A model generated the notes under the pieces. The model saw only the letters and a list, made by a program, of their open reading frames with translations, ran no database searches and was not told where the DNA came from. A stretch of DNA of 13,777 nt from a bacterium (lineage in GTDB: Bacteria; Lindowbacteria; 2-12-FULL-62-27): NCBI GenBank assembly GCA_016202645.1, contig JACQOF010000143.1:1-13777 (forward strand), written 5' to 3'. How positions within the stretch are numbered: position 1 is the stretch's first letter; each line of letters starts with the position of its first letter. The position numbers and the translations under genes are program-made. This document shows positions 9,701 to 13,681 of the stretch, piece after piece.

Positions 9701-12016
9701 GTTGTTATTCGCGCCGGCTCCCAGGAAGATGCCGTAGTTCGTATTCGAGTTGGCCGTATTGCCGCTCACCGTGTTGTTCGAACTCCCCGTCAGAGCGATG
9801 CCGACGTTCGCATGCGAATTCGTCGTGTTGCCCGACAACGTGTTGCTGTTCGATCCGGTCGTCAGCTGGATGCCTTGAGAACTCGAATTGGAGGTATTGC
9901 CGCTGATCGTGTTGAACGAACTCGCATCCACCTCGATGCCGTAGGATCCGGCGAAATCGGTCGTGTTGTCCGTTACCGTGTTGGCGTCGGAACCGTTCGC
10001 AAGATAAATCCCGCCATATCCGGTAGAACACGAGCTGTCGCCCGAGACGGTCGAGGAATCGACATTGTTGAAGTAAATCCCGTAATACGCGCCGGTCACA
10101 CCGAGGGTCTTGATGAGAAGCCCCGTCCGGTTCGCGGCGTAGATGCCATACACGCCGGCCGTTCCCGCCGTGCCGGGCGGATCAATCACGGTGGCGTTGG
10201 AGTCCTTGCCGATCAGGCTGATCGAGTCGGCTCCGATGACCACTGTTTCCGAGTAGATGCCTTTGTCGATGAAAATCGTGTCTCCGGCCGTCGCGAACTG
10301 CAACGTCTTGGTGATCGTCAGGAGAGGCTTCTGCTTTGTTCCATTGCCGGTGAGGTCAGAGCCCACCGCCGTCGCCCATGAATCGCCGGTCGTCGAGTTG
10401 TCGTTGACGTAAATGCTGACCGCGGTGCTCAGGACCGCGCTGTCCGACGGCTGGGAGTCGGAGAAGAAACTTTCGTTGACAAGGGCCGGGGTGTCAAACG
10501 CAGTCACTCGGTAGTAATACCGCTGGCCGATCGTCACGTCCGTGTCCTGATAACGGATCGTCAAGGAATTCGTCTGCCCCACCTGAATCCATGACGACGT
10601 GTCCTTCACCGTGCTCCGATAGACGCGATATCCCGACAGCCCCACCGCGCCGCCGTTGGCCTCCTCCAGAGCCGTGACGGCCGACCACTCGAGGATGATG
10701 CTTGTGTCTGACGGCGAGCCGATGATCGCGACGCTGTCCGGCGCCGTCGGGGCGGTCGTATCCGCGCCCGATGTCGTGTCGACCGTGCCGAGGCGGTAGG
10801 GCTGGTAGATGACCAACTTCGTTGGATTGGTGTCAATGACTCTGTTGTAGATGGCAAGCGAGTCGGTTGTGTTCCAGTAGTTGCGTGAGAAATCGAACGT
10901 GTTGCCGGTGCTGTTGTACACGCCGCTGTCAGAGTTGGTCGCCGACGGCATCACGTTGTTCTTCTGCACCGTGTCCGAGGAGGACGAGCCGTGAATGTAT
11001 AATTGGTACTCCGTGTTGTTCCTCAGGTCATTTTGAACCACCATGTTATTCGAACTCGAGAACAGGCGGATTCCGTAGGACGAATTCGAAGCGGCCGTGT
11101 TGTTCGTGACCGTGGCGTTCGAACTCAAAGCCAGATAGATGCCGGCGATCGTATTCGAAGCGGCCGTGTTGTTCGTGACCGTATTGCTCGAACCCGAAAC
11201 CAGATAGATGCCGTATTGTGTATTCGAATTGGCCGTGTTGTTCGTGACGGTGTTGTTCGAACTCGACGACAGGTAGATGCCGTAGTCCGTGTTCGAAGCG
11301 GCCGTATTGCTCGTGACCGTGTTGCCCGAACTCGTATTCAGCCAGATGCCGTAGTCCGCATTTGAACCGGCTGTGTTGTTCGTGACCGTGTTGCCCGAAC
11401 TCGAAAATAGATAGATACCCGAGGACGAATTCGAACTGACCGTGTTGTTCCTGATGGTGTTGGTCTCACAATCGGTGCGCAGGAAAATACCGTTATACCC
11501 GCACGAGATTGCGCTGTCGCTTTCGATCGTCGAGGCGTCAACATTGTAGAAAAAGATGCCGCCATACACGCCGGTGACACCGATATTCTTGATCAGCAGG
11601 CCGGTCTGCGTGTCAGCGTAGACGCCGTACAGATCGATCGTCGTATACGCCCCCGGCGGATCGATGATAGTCGCCCCCGCATCCATGCCGATGATGGCAA
11701 TGCTGTCCTTGTCGATGTTGATGCCGGCGGTTTCGGCCGTATTGACCGTCACGTACGAATCGAAAATACCGCGGTCGACGTAAATCGTATCACCCGACGC
11801 CGCGCTGTCGATGGCCATCTGGATATTCCGCAGCGGCGCGCCAATCGTACCCGGCTGGGTGTCGGCGCCTCCGGACGTCGTGTAGGAGTCCCCGACGGTG
11901 GAGGTGTCGTTGACGTACCAGACGGCGGCGTCTGCCGGAAGAAGCCAGAAGGCGGCAGCCAGAAGGGAGAAGATCAATACATTGGCGCGCTGCCCGCATC
12001 GAATCCTTATCGTCAT
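1..12016 (-). CDS. Giant secreted modular protein with seven beta-helix + FN3 modules, C-terminus beyond window
   Basis: Reading the minus strand from the ATG at 12014-12016 gives an uninterrupted frame to the left edge, at least 4005 residues (over 400 kDa). I followed the frame line by line and saw no stop. Order: signal peptide (1-30); seven modules beginning near residues 33, 535, 1082, 1626, 2190, 2684 and 3178; an Ig-like domain (about 3666-3765); a Trp-rich domain from 3766. Each module has a WYVND strand, a GDTIYVD-type cap, rungs such as GIYLSSSSNNTVTNNTA (NosD/pectin-lyase-like right-handed beta-helix), an RNWWG-like closing motif, and an FN3 domain with YYYRVTA. No catalytic residues were recognised, so a structural or adhesive surface role is inferred from architecture only. 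The start is supported by a Shine-Dalgarno at 12024-12030 and the signal peptide; the frame stays open upstream to a stop at 12092-12094, but no better start is seen. Codon use is G/C-ending throughout. It is divergent from the XRE/methyltransferase operon. How the protein is anchored or exported cannot be seen because the C-terminus is missing. Confidence 0.93.
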   Translation of the reverse strand, partial: MTIRIRCGQRANVLIFSLLAAAFWLLPADAAVWYVNDTSTVGDSYTTSGGADTQPGTIGAPLRNIQMAIDSAASGDTIYVDRGIFDSYVTVNTAETAGINIDKDSIAIIGMDAGATIIDPPGAYTTIDLYGVYADTQTGLLIKNIGVTGVYGGIFFYNVDASTIESDSAISCGYNGIFLRTDCETNTIRNNTVSSNSSSGIYLFSSSGNTVTNNTAGSNADYGIWLNTSSGNTVTSNTAASNTDYGIYLSSSSNNTVTNNTANSNTQYGIYLVSGSSNTVTNNTAASNTIAGIYLALSSNATVTNNTAASNSSYGIRLFSSSNNMVVQNDLRNNTEYQLYIHGSSSSDTVQKNNVMPSATNSDSGVYNSTGNTFDFSRNYWNTTDSLAIYNRVIDTNPTKLVIYQPYRLGTVDTTSGADTTAPTAPDSVAIIGSPSDTSIILEWSAVTALEEANGGAVGLSGYRVYRSTVKDTSSWIQVGQTNSLTIRYQDTDVTIGQRYYYRVTAFDTPALVNESFFSDSQPSDSAVLSTAVSIYVNDNSTTGDSWATAVGSDLTGNGTKQKPLLTITKTLQFATAGDTIFIDKGIYSETVVIGADSISLIGKDSNATVIDPPGTAGTAGVYGIYAANRTGLLIKTLGVTGAYYGIYFNNVDSSTVSGDSSCSTGYGGIYLANGSDANTVTDNTTDFAGSYGIEVDASSFNTISGNTSNSSSQGIQLTTGSNSNTLSGNTTNSHANVGIALTGSSNNTVSGNTANSNTNYGIFLGAGANNNTLSGNTAKSGPNYGIGVSSSSNNTLSGNTVALAGAHGVYLTASSNNTLSGNTVDTNWYSGVYMESSSDSNTVTNNSIRWNTGFHGIHLSSSSNNTVIQNDIQFNKVYQIYIEGTSSSETAAKNNFAASGTNPDSLVYNGSTSASAVFTFTRNWWNSTDTGRIKKTISQASNGDSVIWQPYRLGVVDTTAGADTVAPLAPDTAAVTPSDTSLIVSWAEVTANEDGNGGPPGASGGYTIWRSEVKDTSSWGQVGSVAFSSGQKQFQDTGVFAGRVYYYRVTTWDGVTPISNESFYSDSQPSDSAPFTSQVNWYVNDAWTAADSYTIVSGSDTGGNGSIAFPFRTITKAMQFATAGDTIYVDAGLYAETVVIGADSISLIGKDSNATVIDPPGAAGTGGLYGIYAASRTGLRISSLGVTGAYYGIYFNNVDQSTISGDSVTSCGYHGIFLYSGSDTNTLSGNTASSNLQFGIILQSSSNNTISNNTAGSNPQSGIFLESSSNNTMSGNTVGSNTHGIYLYLSSNNNTLSGNMASSNGSNGIFLESNSNNNTVANNTTGSNSSSGISLVSSSNNTLTGNTASSNSSYGIYLSSSSNNNTLTSNTASSNLDGIFLNSSSNNNTLTSNTSTSNSYYGVYLISSSNNTVVQNDVRNNSIYQVYIDGISSSDTVQKNNIVPSGTNPDSGVYNGSTVDTAVFTFTRNWWNSTDTDRIKKMIYQASNGDSVIWQPFRPGQVDTTAGGDTTAPDAPDTVAVLSSDTSLIVSWSVVTALEEANGGAVGLAGYRVYRSPAISDTSLWAQAAQVGSGVTQWQDTEPFVGKVYYYRVTAFDAASPYINESFYSDSIPGDSAPYTSQTDWYVNDGSTAGDSFTIVSGSDTGGNGSIAFPFRTITKAMQFATAGDTIFADAGLYAETVIITADSISLIGADSNATVVDPPGVNSTSGLYGIYATNRTGLLVKNIGVTGAYVGIYFYNVDLSTISGDSACSNWNQGINLDNGSDTNTVSGNTAGWNAGGDGIFVGFGSTSNTISGNTAVSNSNRGVYIYISAANTVTNNTAASNSQTGIEVNGAAAANNTVSNNAVNSNTNRGIWLNSGANNDTLSGNTVTSNGGDGGIKVEGSNNNTISNNTADSNTNNGIWVYNSSNNTLTNNTASSNTSRGILISQFASSAINNILKGNSANANAYYGVDLGTVSSNTLIGNMARNNTYAGVYVNDSDTNFLVQNDISGNDTGVWAVGASSNNTLSKNNISDNNVNNIYNQAGLAQTLTRNWFGSADSAAVAAKIADTASAWQPFRLGVVDTAAGADTTAPDAPDTVAVLSSDTSLIVSWSAVTALEEANGGAVGLSGYRVYRSPAISDTSLWAQAGQVGSGVTQWQDTSPFVGKVYYYRVTAYDAASPYINESFYSDSIPGDSAPFTSQTEWYVNDGSAAGDSYTYATGSDISGNGSKQTPFASIPRAMQFATAGDTIWIDAGLYDSYVTVNSTETAGVNIDKDSIALIGADSNATVIDPPGAAGTAGLYGVYADTRTGLTISNLGVTGAYIGILLVNVTASTIESDSAGSNGLYGIQIRDGADTNVIRNCIAGDNGNEGIDVLSSGFNTISGNTIRSNGTDGLYATGGGGPNTYDNNTIAANGFRGLSLSNTSNHTVSNNTVTASAQEGIAILGGASGNTIEGNLVASNAQAGILLSTASTGNRVLRNVSKSHAGEGLKLTNADSNLISQNEFHANDTGIHITGSSAGNTISRNNLIENLVSNLHNPGGLPQTLTRNWFGSADSVTIAARINDTPSAWQPYRLGAVDTASGADTVEPPSPSNLAADTSTSGQVTLTWNDNSLEETAFRIYRDLVFDTSSKTLLKELPANTTSYVDSGVTAGVTYYYSITILDSHLTGTRSFENEEFYSTAVSAVPTLPANTSGKWYVNDESASGDSFTYAVGKDTPTLANGSAAYPWRTITYALAQAKSGETIYIDAGTYTETVVIDTDFVALIGKDSNATVIDPLGAAGTAELYGIFADTQVGLTVKNIGITGAYDGIRFNNVDNSLIEADSVSSCGNYGIMIQYGSDTNTVNACVSNANTWEGIHLYLVSGNTVSNNTASSNAGKGILVHQSSANTISGNTADSNAQDGIALQTSSDNNTVTGNTTNSNTEDGIWLQSSSNNVIQLNIAASNAEAGIYVETGVANIIAHNLIRSNVEIGLGLDASDTNIVQANEITGSETGLLFYNASSGNVVSKNNILANNVTDMINSGGLVQILTRNWFGSTDEMAMASQISDTASAWRPYRLGVVDTAPGADTTAPSPPTGVALDTTTTPGAITLTWADPTINEETNGTFAFSGIKIYRLAGGVPDTTNWGNQAGVVKYLGGGSLTWTDTDVQPGVAYYYRLTSYDAAPFINESWFTDTKWASPALAPNSSGVWYVNDVHTGVEVYTSAGGSDTSGNGTAANPYRTISYALSQAKSGDTIYIDAGLYSETVVIDTDNLRLEGVDSAATRMELAAADSNAAVNVGIYADTQSGLAIKNIGMKYMYEGIQFNNVDYSFIENVTVEYSGDRGIHLIAGSDTNTLTSNLSSNNTDDGFGLESSNGNTLASNASLNNSSQGFFLNSSNNNTLSSNTSSGNTSIGFYLWTSCNNNVFTSNTSSGNADDGFALESSSNNIFDSNTSINNGDKGFDLYLTSNGNTLRGNAVSANASSGVRLWGSDANAIVQNVISANDTGVYIASSSAGNVISKNSILLSGVNHVYNKGGIAQVMTRNWWGTADESAIGAKFSDTASAFIPYRLGDVDTAAGADTTAPAPPTGVTLNAATPGQITVAWTNPAANEETNGGAVGFAGVRIYRLRNAVDTTHWANALAFTTSGAKSDWDDTGANDGATYYYRLSSFDGSSIVNQSWFTDTVFAASIVNGPASIQIVSGNHTLGQSGTQVGVVFKVLDTGSTPMASETVTFQVTYPSGGGGATLQLGSAGGPTDAGGIITETITLASTGDVFRIKASASRNAAANATATLYADGRDVPDSTWKMVGPNKKLLSTAPTIVTGDLGSTAKLYEWREDKGVNSSITAVSTKYHDPAAIERGRGFWAKQTSGTSKRWVVDEGTHGSAGFDTINIPLHAQGTGWNQIASGQYFYIDWQKSVRVDTGIAAVGPQDDTWVSNYLCHMLSVDSAHTSGVISKILYWYTGSAYEWGPNTLAAPGGAIVDDTSTVPGVQMKPMVGFWVKASQSCTLWVLPNPADVADTDAVILQQSPVLGLR
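719..1021 (-). other. Ig-like (invasin/Big-1-like) domain of giant protein (about 3666-3765)
   Basis: After the last FN3 the architecture changes. The segment opens SIQIVSGNHTLGQSGTQVGV, continues FKVLDTGSTPMASETVTFQV, has a Gly-rich turn near YPSGGGGATLQL, then TDAGGIITETITLASTG, and ends ASRNAAANATATLYA. The SGN-x-G-x-G opening, the VxFKVxD strand, the VTFxV strand and the TDAxG turn match the pattern of bacterial Ig-like domains of the invasin type. The role is inferred to be structural, as a spacer or stalk. Confidence 0.6.
1055..2485 (-). repeat. Module 7 of giant protein (residues about 3178-3655)
   Basis: Entry strand VWYVNDVHTGVEVYTSAGG, cap AKSGDTIYIDAGLYSETVVI, then NVGIYADTQSGLAIKNIG. 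The rungs include GFALESSSNNIFDSNTS and closely spaced SNTSSGN units. The ladder closes with TRNWWGTADESAIG (first Trp 3515), the canonical NWWG form. The FN3 domain (about 3549-3655) has TVAWTNPAANEETNGGA, GVRIYRLRN and YYYRLSSFD. This is the last beta-helix module seen. Confidence 0.85.
2486..3967 (-). repeat. Module 6 of giant protein (residues about 2684-3177)
   Basis: Entry strand KWYVNDESASGDSFTYAVGK, cap AKSGETIYIDAGTYTETVVI, then GIFADTQVGLTVKNIGITG. About nine rungs follow, such as GIALQTSSDNNTVTGNTT. The ladder closes with TRNWFGSTDEMA (Trp3021). The FN3 domain (about 3053-3170) is of the ADPTINEETNGTF type with GIKIYRLAGG and YYYRLTSYD, and resembles the FN3 of module 7 rather than those of modules 1-4. 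Confidence 0.85.
3968..5449 (-). repeat. Module 5 of giant protein (residues about 2190-2683)
   Basis: Entry strand EWYVNDGSAAGDSYT. The cap carries the insertion YDSYVTVNSTETAGVNIDKD, otherwise seen only in module 1. The rungs are irregular and more diverged at DNA level, with units such as GLSLSNTSNHTVSNNTV. The ladder closes with TRNWFGSADSV (Trp2537). The FN3 domain (about 2571-2680) is unlike the others: it has FRIYRDLVFDTSS, YYYSITILD and a shorter sequence between its first strands. Confidence 0.8.
5450..7141 (-). repeat. Module 4 of giant protein (residues about 1626-2189), longest ladder
   Basis: Entry strand DWYVNDGSTAGDSFT, cap ATAGDTIFADAGLYAETV. The ladder at roughly 5940-6790 is the longest of the seven, about twelve rungs. 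It closes with TRNWFGSADSAA (Trp2039), a different subtype from modules 1-3, then SAWQPFRLGVVDTAAGADT. The FN3 domain (about 2073-2185) has GYRVYRSPAISDTSLW and YYYRVTAYD and is nearly identical to that of module 3 in protein and DNA. Confidence 0.85.
7142..8773 (-). repeat. Module 3 of giant protein (residues about 1082-1625)
   Basis: Entry strand NWYVNDAWTAADSYT, cap ATAGDTIYVDAGLYAETV, then IDPPGAAGTGGLYGIYAA. About ten rungs of 23-24 residues follow, with the DNA word TTCGAACTCGA recurring. The ladder closes with TRNWWNSTDTDRIKKMIY (first Trp 1471). The FN3 domain (about 1510-1620) is almost identical to that of module 4, differing at only a handful of residues. Cap DNA at 8649-8740 is nearly identical to 7017-7105 of module 4. 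Confidence 0.85.
8774..10414 (-). repeat. Module 2 of giant protein (residues about 535-1081)
   Basis: Entry strand SIYVNDNSTTGDSWA, cap ATAGDTIFIDKGIYSETV and GTAGVYGIYAANRTG. About ten rungs such as GVYLTASSNNTLSGNTV follow. The ladder closes with TRNWWNSTDTGRIKK (first Trp 925) and then YRLGVVDTTAGADTVAP. The FN3 domain (about 963-1076) contains GGYTIWRS and YYYRVTTWD and is the most diverged of the FN3 copies in modules 1-4. The closing motif with RIKK is shared with module 3. Confidence 0.85.
10415..11920 (-). repeat. Module 1 of giant protein (residues about 33-534)
   Basis: Entry strand WYVNDTSTVGDSYT, then the cap motif SGDTIYVDRGIF and IDPPG, then the turn GLLIKNIGVTGVYGG. About nine Asn/Ser/Thr-rich rungs of 23 residues follow, closing with SRNYWNTTD (Trp381). 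The linker PYRLGTVDTTSGADTTAP leads into an FN3 domain (about 420-530) with GYRVYRS and YYYRVTAFD. The cap carries a longer insertion (DSYVTVNTAETAG) shared only with module 5. The rung DNA at 11041-11460 is a strikingly regular 69-bp tandem array. Confidence 0.85.
11041..11460 (-). repeat. 69-bp in-frame tandem repeat array (beta-helix rungs, module 1)
   Basis: The plus-strand word GTGTTGTTCGTGACC, or a close variant, recurs every 69 bp (for example 11097, 11166, 11235, 11304, 11373), giving six near-identical units. Sixty-nine bp is 23 codons, one beta-helix coil, so units could be gained or lost without breaking the frame. Similar but less regular arrays, with 69-72 bp units, lie at about 9410-9990 (module 2), 7780-8340 (module 3) and 6240-6700 (module 4). 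Confidence 0.85.
11927..12016 (-). other. Signal peptide of the giant protein (residues 1-30)
   Basis: The first residues are MTIRIRCGQRANV, a basic n-region with three Arg. A hydrophobic core LIFSLLAAAFWLL follows, then PADA, an AxA signal peptidase I site, so cleavage is predicted after Ala30. The mature chain would start AVWYVND, exactly where the first module begins. There is a single Cys at residue 7 and no lipobox at the cleavage position, so a type I signal is preferred over a lipoprotein signal. Confidence 0.85.
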
Positions 12017-12303
12017 TTCTCGGCCCCCTTCGCAACCCTCACGCACAGGGGACCCCTCATCGGTCGATTGACCGGGCGAGAGTTCGCAAGATTATCCGTT
12101 GAGGGCATAGAGGGTGCCGGGTTGAAGGGCGTCCTGGCGCCCGTTCCCAACCGCATTAACCTGTCGGTGCCAGGTCTTAAGTTATTGAAGTTATCGGAAG
12201 CGGCCGGGGCGCCCTGCGCGTGCGGAGCGGGCGGACACGGGCAGCCTCCGGGACGAGGAATCTCTTCCGAGATAAGATTCGGAATCGTGTTGACCATCGC
12301 CAT
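12013..12303 (-). CDS. Candidate short upstream ORF overlapping the giant gene (unrecognised, 96 aa)
   Basis: The minus strand has ATG at 12301-12303, preceded by GGAGGG at 12313-12318 with a nine-base gap, a good ribosome site. The product starts MAMVNTIPNLISEEIPRPGG, continues with a Cys/Pro-rich stretch (CPCPPAPHAQGAPAA), and ends VAKGAEK. Its TGA (12013-12015) overlaps the giant's ATG as ATGA, the usual layout of translationally coupled genes. I recognise no family, signal peptide or membrane segment. Against it: the second half uses AGG/AGA five times and TTA twice, unlike the giant gene, and it runs through the possible REP-like remnant at 12166-12197. It could be a leader ORF, a remnant gene, or chance. 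Confidence 0.3.
   Translation of the reverse strand: MAMVNTIPNLISEEIPRPGGCPCPPAPHAQGAPAASDNFNNLRPGTDRLMRLGTGARTPFNPAPSMPSTDNLANSRPVNRPMRGPLCVRVAKGAEK
12024..12030 (-). promoter_or_regulatory. Shine-Dalgarno site of the giant gene
   Basis: The minus strand reads AAGGGGG here, seven bases before the ATG at 12016. It resembles the AAGGAGG consensus and decides this start over the upstream in-frame GTG at 12046. Confidence 0.6.
12166..12197. repeat. Possible REP/transposon-end remnant
   Basis: The plus strand reads GGTGCCAGGTCTTAA followed by AAGTTATTG/AAGTTATCG, a nine-base direct repeat. The GGTGCCAGGTCTT word resembles short conserved ends (GGGTCAGGTCTT-like) that recur near REP-associated IS200-type transposases in many bacterial genomes. 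No transposase is present in the window. The assignment rests on recall of the motif only. Confidence 0.25.
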
Positions 12304-12444
12304 CTTTGAATTCCCTCCACCAACCCAGCCGCCCCGGGGGGACGCATGGCCGCCGCGACAGAAGGCGGCCCCCCACATAGGGCCATTGTCGCCCGCGCCC
12401 GGCGGAAGTCAATCCAGGAAAAAGACGTATTTTCAGAGGTAAAT

Positions 12445-12460
12445 TCGCCTTTTAAGGCGA
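12445..12460. promoter_or_regulatory. Palindrome upstream of the XRE gene (operator candidate)
   Basis: TCGCCTT-TT-AAGGCGA is a perfect seven-base inverted repeat ending 49 bp before the XRE start. It is followed by GTTTTAG. XRE-family repressors usually bind short palindromes in their own promoters, so an autoregulatory operator is possible. A weak terminator for transcription arriving from the left is the alternative, but the T-run is short. Confidence 0.35.
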
Positions 12461-12508
12461 GTTTTAGGGCTTCGCCGGGACTATCGGAATCATTCGAGTT
12501 GAGATAGG

Positions 12509-12934
12509 ATGAAAATCATGAAAGGCAAAAGCGTCACAGTTGCGGCGCGGCAGTTGAAACATCTCGGCGGGCGGATTCGCGTCTTGCGAAAAGACATGGG
12601 CGCGACCCAGGCTGTCCTCGCGCGTCGGGCCGGGATCGATCCGCGCTACTACTCCCGCATCGAGCGGGGGCAGGTGAACGCGACGTTCCAGACGCTGATG
12701 CGGCTCACGCGTGCCTTGCGCGTCTGCCCCGGCGTTCTTTTCTTTCCGGCGTCGCGCCTGGACGAGTCGATGGCCGCCGCCTGCGCGTGCGTGTCGCAGA
12801 TGAAATCGACCGGCCGCCGCCGCCAACTCGATCAGGTCGTATCCTTCGCCCGGCATGTCCTCGGCGTGAGGCCCCGATTGAAAGGCGCCCGGCGTCCGCA
12901 GAAGAAGACCGGCGGAAAATCGTCCCTTCGATGA
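12509..12934 (+). CDS. XRE-family helix-turn-helix DNA-binding protein
   Basis: This 141-residue protein has an N-terminal Cro/C1-type HTH at about residues 18-75. IRVLRKDMGATQAVLARRAG forms helices 1-2, IDPRYYSRIERGQ the turn and recognition helix, and FQTLMRLTRALRV the closing helices. This pattern is diagnostic of XRE regulators, which bind operator DNA as dimers in the cytoplasm. The remaining 65 residues are basic, with a Cys pair (ACACVSQ) and a Lys/Arg-rich tail, and match no domain I recognise. The ATG at 12509 has no spacing to its AGG. The in-frame ATG at 12518 has AGGA eight bases upstream and may be the real start (138 aa). The stop overlaps the next gene's start as ATGA (12931-12934), pointing to a two-gene operon. 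Its target is unknown; self-regulation and control of the divergent giant gene are both possible. Confidence 0.85.
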   Translation: MKIMKGKSVTVAARQLKHLGGRIRVLRKDMGATQAVLARRAGIDPRYYSRIERGQVNATFQTLMRLTRALRVCPGVLFFPASRLDESMAAACACVSQMKSTGRRRQLDQVVSFARHVLGVRPRLKGARRPQKKTGGKSSLR

Positions 12935-13620
12935 AATCCGAGAAAGTCCGGGGGCATTTTCGGAAGTGGGCGAAGGATTACGACGCGCCCGACCGGGAGA
13001 AGATCATTCCCGGATTCGATGATTTCTATCAGACCGTCGTCCGGATGATCCACCCCCGCAAAAATGCGCGCCTCCATATTCTGGAACTCGGGCCCGGCAC
13101 GGGCATCCTGACCGAACGGGTTCTTTCCGCCTTTCCCCGCGCCCGCCTGACGGGAATCGACTTGACGGACGAGATGCTCCGGCAGGCCGAAAAAAGACTG
13201 AACCGATACAGGATGCGGTGTGTTCTGAGACAGGGGGATTTCGACACGACCGCGTTTGACGGGCCTTATGACGCCGTGATCTCGTCGCTGGCCATTCATC
13301 ACCTGCCGCCGGCCGGCAAGAGGCGTCTCTACAAAAAAATTCAACGCTGTCTGAAATCGGGTGGAGCGTTCATCAACGCCGACATGGTCAAGTCGGAATC
13401 GGCCTTTATCCAGAAACGGTATCTCGCTCTCTGGGAGAATTTCATGCGGTCGGGCGGGGTGAGCGAAGATTATATCCGCCGCCGCTTTCGAGGGGCACGC
13501 AAGGTCGACATCTACGACACCCTGACCGACCAGCTCCTGTGGCTGCGCCACGCGGGCTTCAAGTCCGTGGACGTTTTCTGGAAACACTGGAACTTCGCCG
13601 TCTTCGGGGGATTCGTATAA
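12931..13620 (+). CDS. Class I SAM-dependent methyltransferase
   Basis: The 229-residue product has a Rossmann methyltransferase core. Motif I is ILELGPGTGILTERVL (residues 50-65, the glycine-rich SAM loop). Motif II is LTGIDLTDEML with Asp77, the likely ribose-binding acid. Then come GDFDTTAFD (102-110), SSLAIHHLP (118-126) and LKSGGAFINAD (141-151). The C-terminus has WLRHAGFKSVDVFWKHWNFA, common in UbiE/Methyltransf_25-like enzymes acting on small molecules. The substrate cannot be read from the sequence. I chose the ATG at 12931, overlapping the XRE stop as ATGA. The same frame is open back to an ATG at 12787, but those 48 residues are the XRE gene read in another frame and are low-complexity Arg/Pro. 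Length is normal for the family. Co-transcription with the XRE gene is inferred from the overlap. Confidence 0.88.
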   Translation: MKSEKVRGHFRKWAKDYDAPDREKIIPGFDDFYQTVVRMIHPRKNARLHILELGPGTGILTERVLSAFPRARLTGIDLTDEMLRQAEKRLNRYRMRCVLRQGDFDTTAFDGPYDAVISSLAIHHLPPAGKRRLYKKIQRCLKSGGAFINADMVKSESAFIQKRYLALWENFMRSGGVSEDYIRRRFRGARKVDIYDTLTDQLLWLRHAGFKSVDVFWKHWNFAVFGGFV

Positions 13621-13681
13621 GACAATCTGGAGCCTATAAGAAAGAGCGGGACTATTGACGGCAGTGTATTCAAATTCACCT

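Larger units (their letters stand above)
12017..12508. promoter_or_regulatory. Divergent intergenic control region
   Basis: About 490 bp separate the two divergent start codons, so promoters for both directions should lie here. On the minus strand a GATAAT -10-like hexamer occurs at 12091-12096, about 75 bp before the giant's start, but I see no convincing -35 box at the right distance. On the plus strand no clear sigma70 pair is visible before 12509. Apart from the candidate short ORF, the REP-like remnant and the palindrome listed separately, I see no RNA gene or riboswitch. Confidence 0.4.

Noticed and set aside
11041-11460. CRISPR-like regular spacing of repeats
   Set aside because: The 69-bp units are in-frame codons of beta-helix rungs with no unique spacers, no leader and no cas genes.
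12068-12442. Plus-strand ORF of 124 codons in the intergenic region
   Set aside because: Low-complexity Gly/Pro product, no ribosome site seen, and antisense to the better supported short minus-strand ORF.
12787-12930. Upstream extension of the methyltransferase to an earlier ATG
   Set aside because: The extra 48 residues are the XRE gene read out of frame (Arg/Pro-rich); the ATGA overlap start at 12931 fits the family length.
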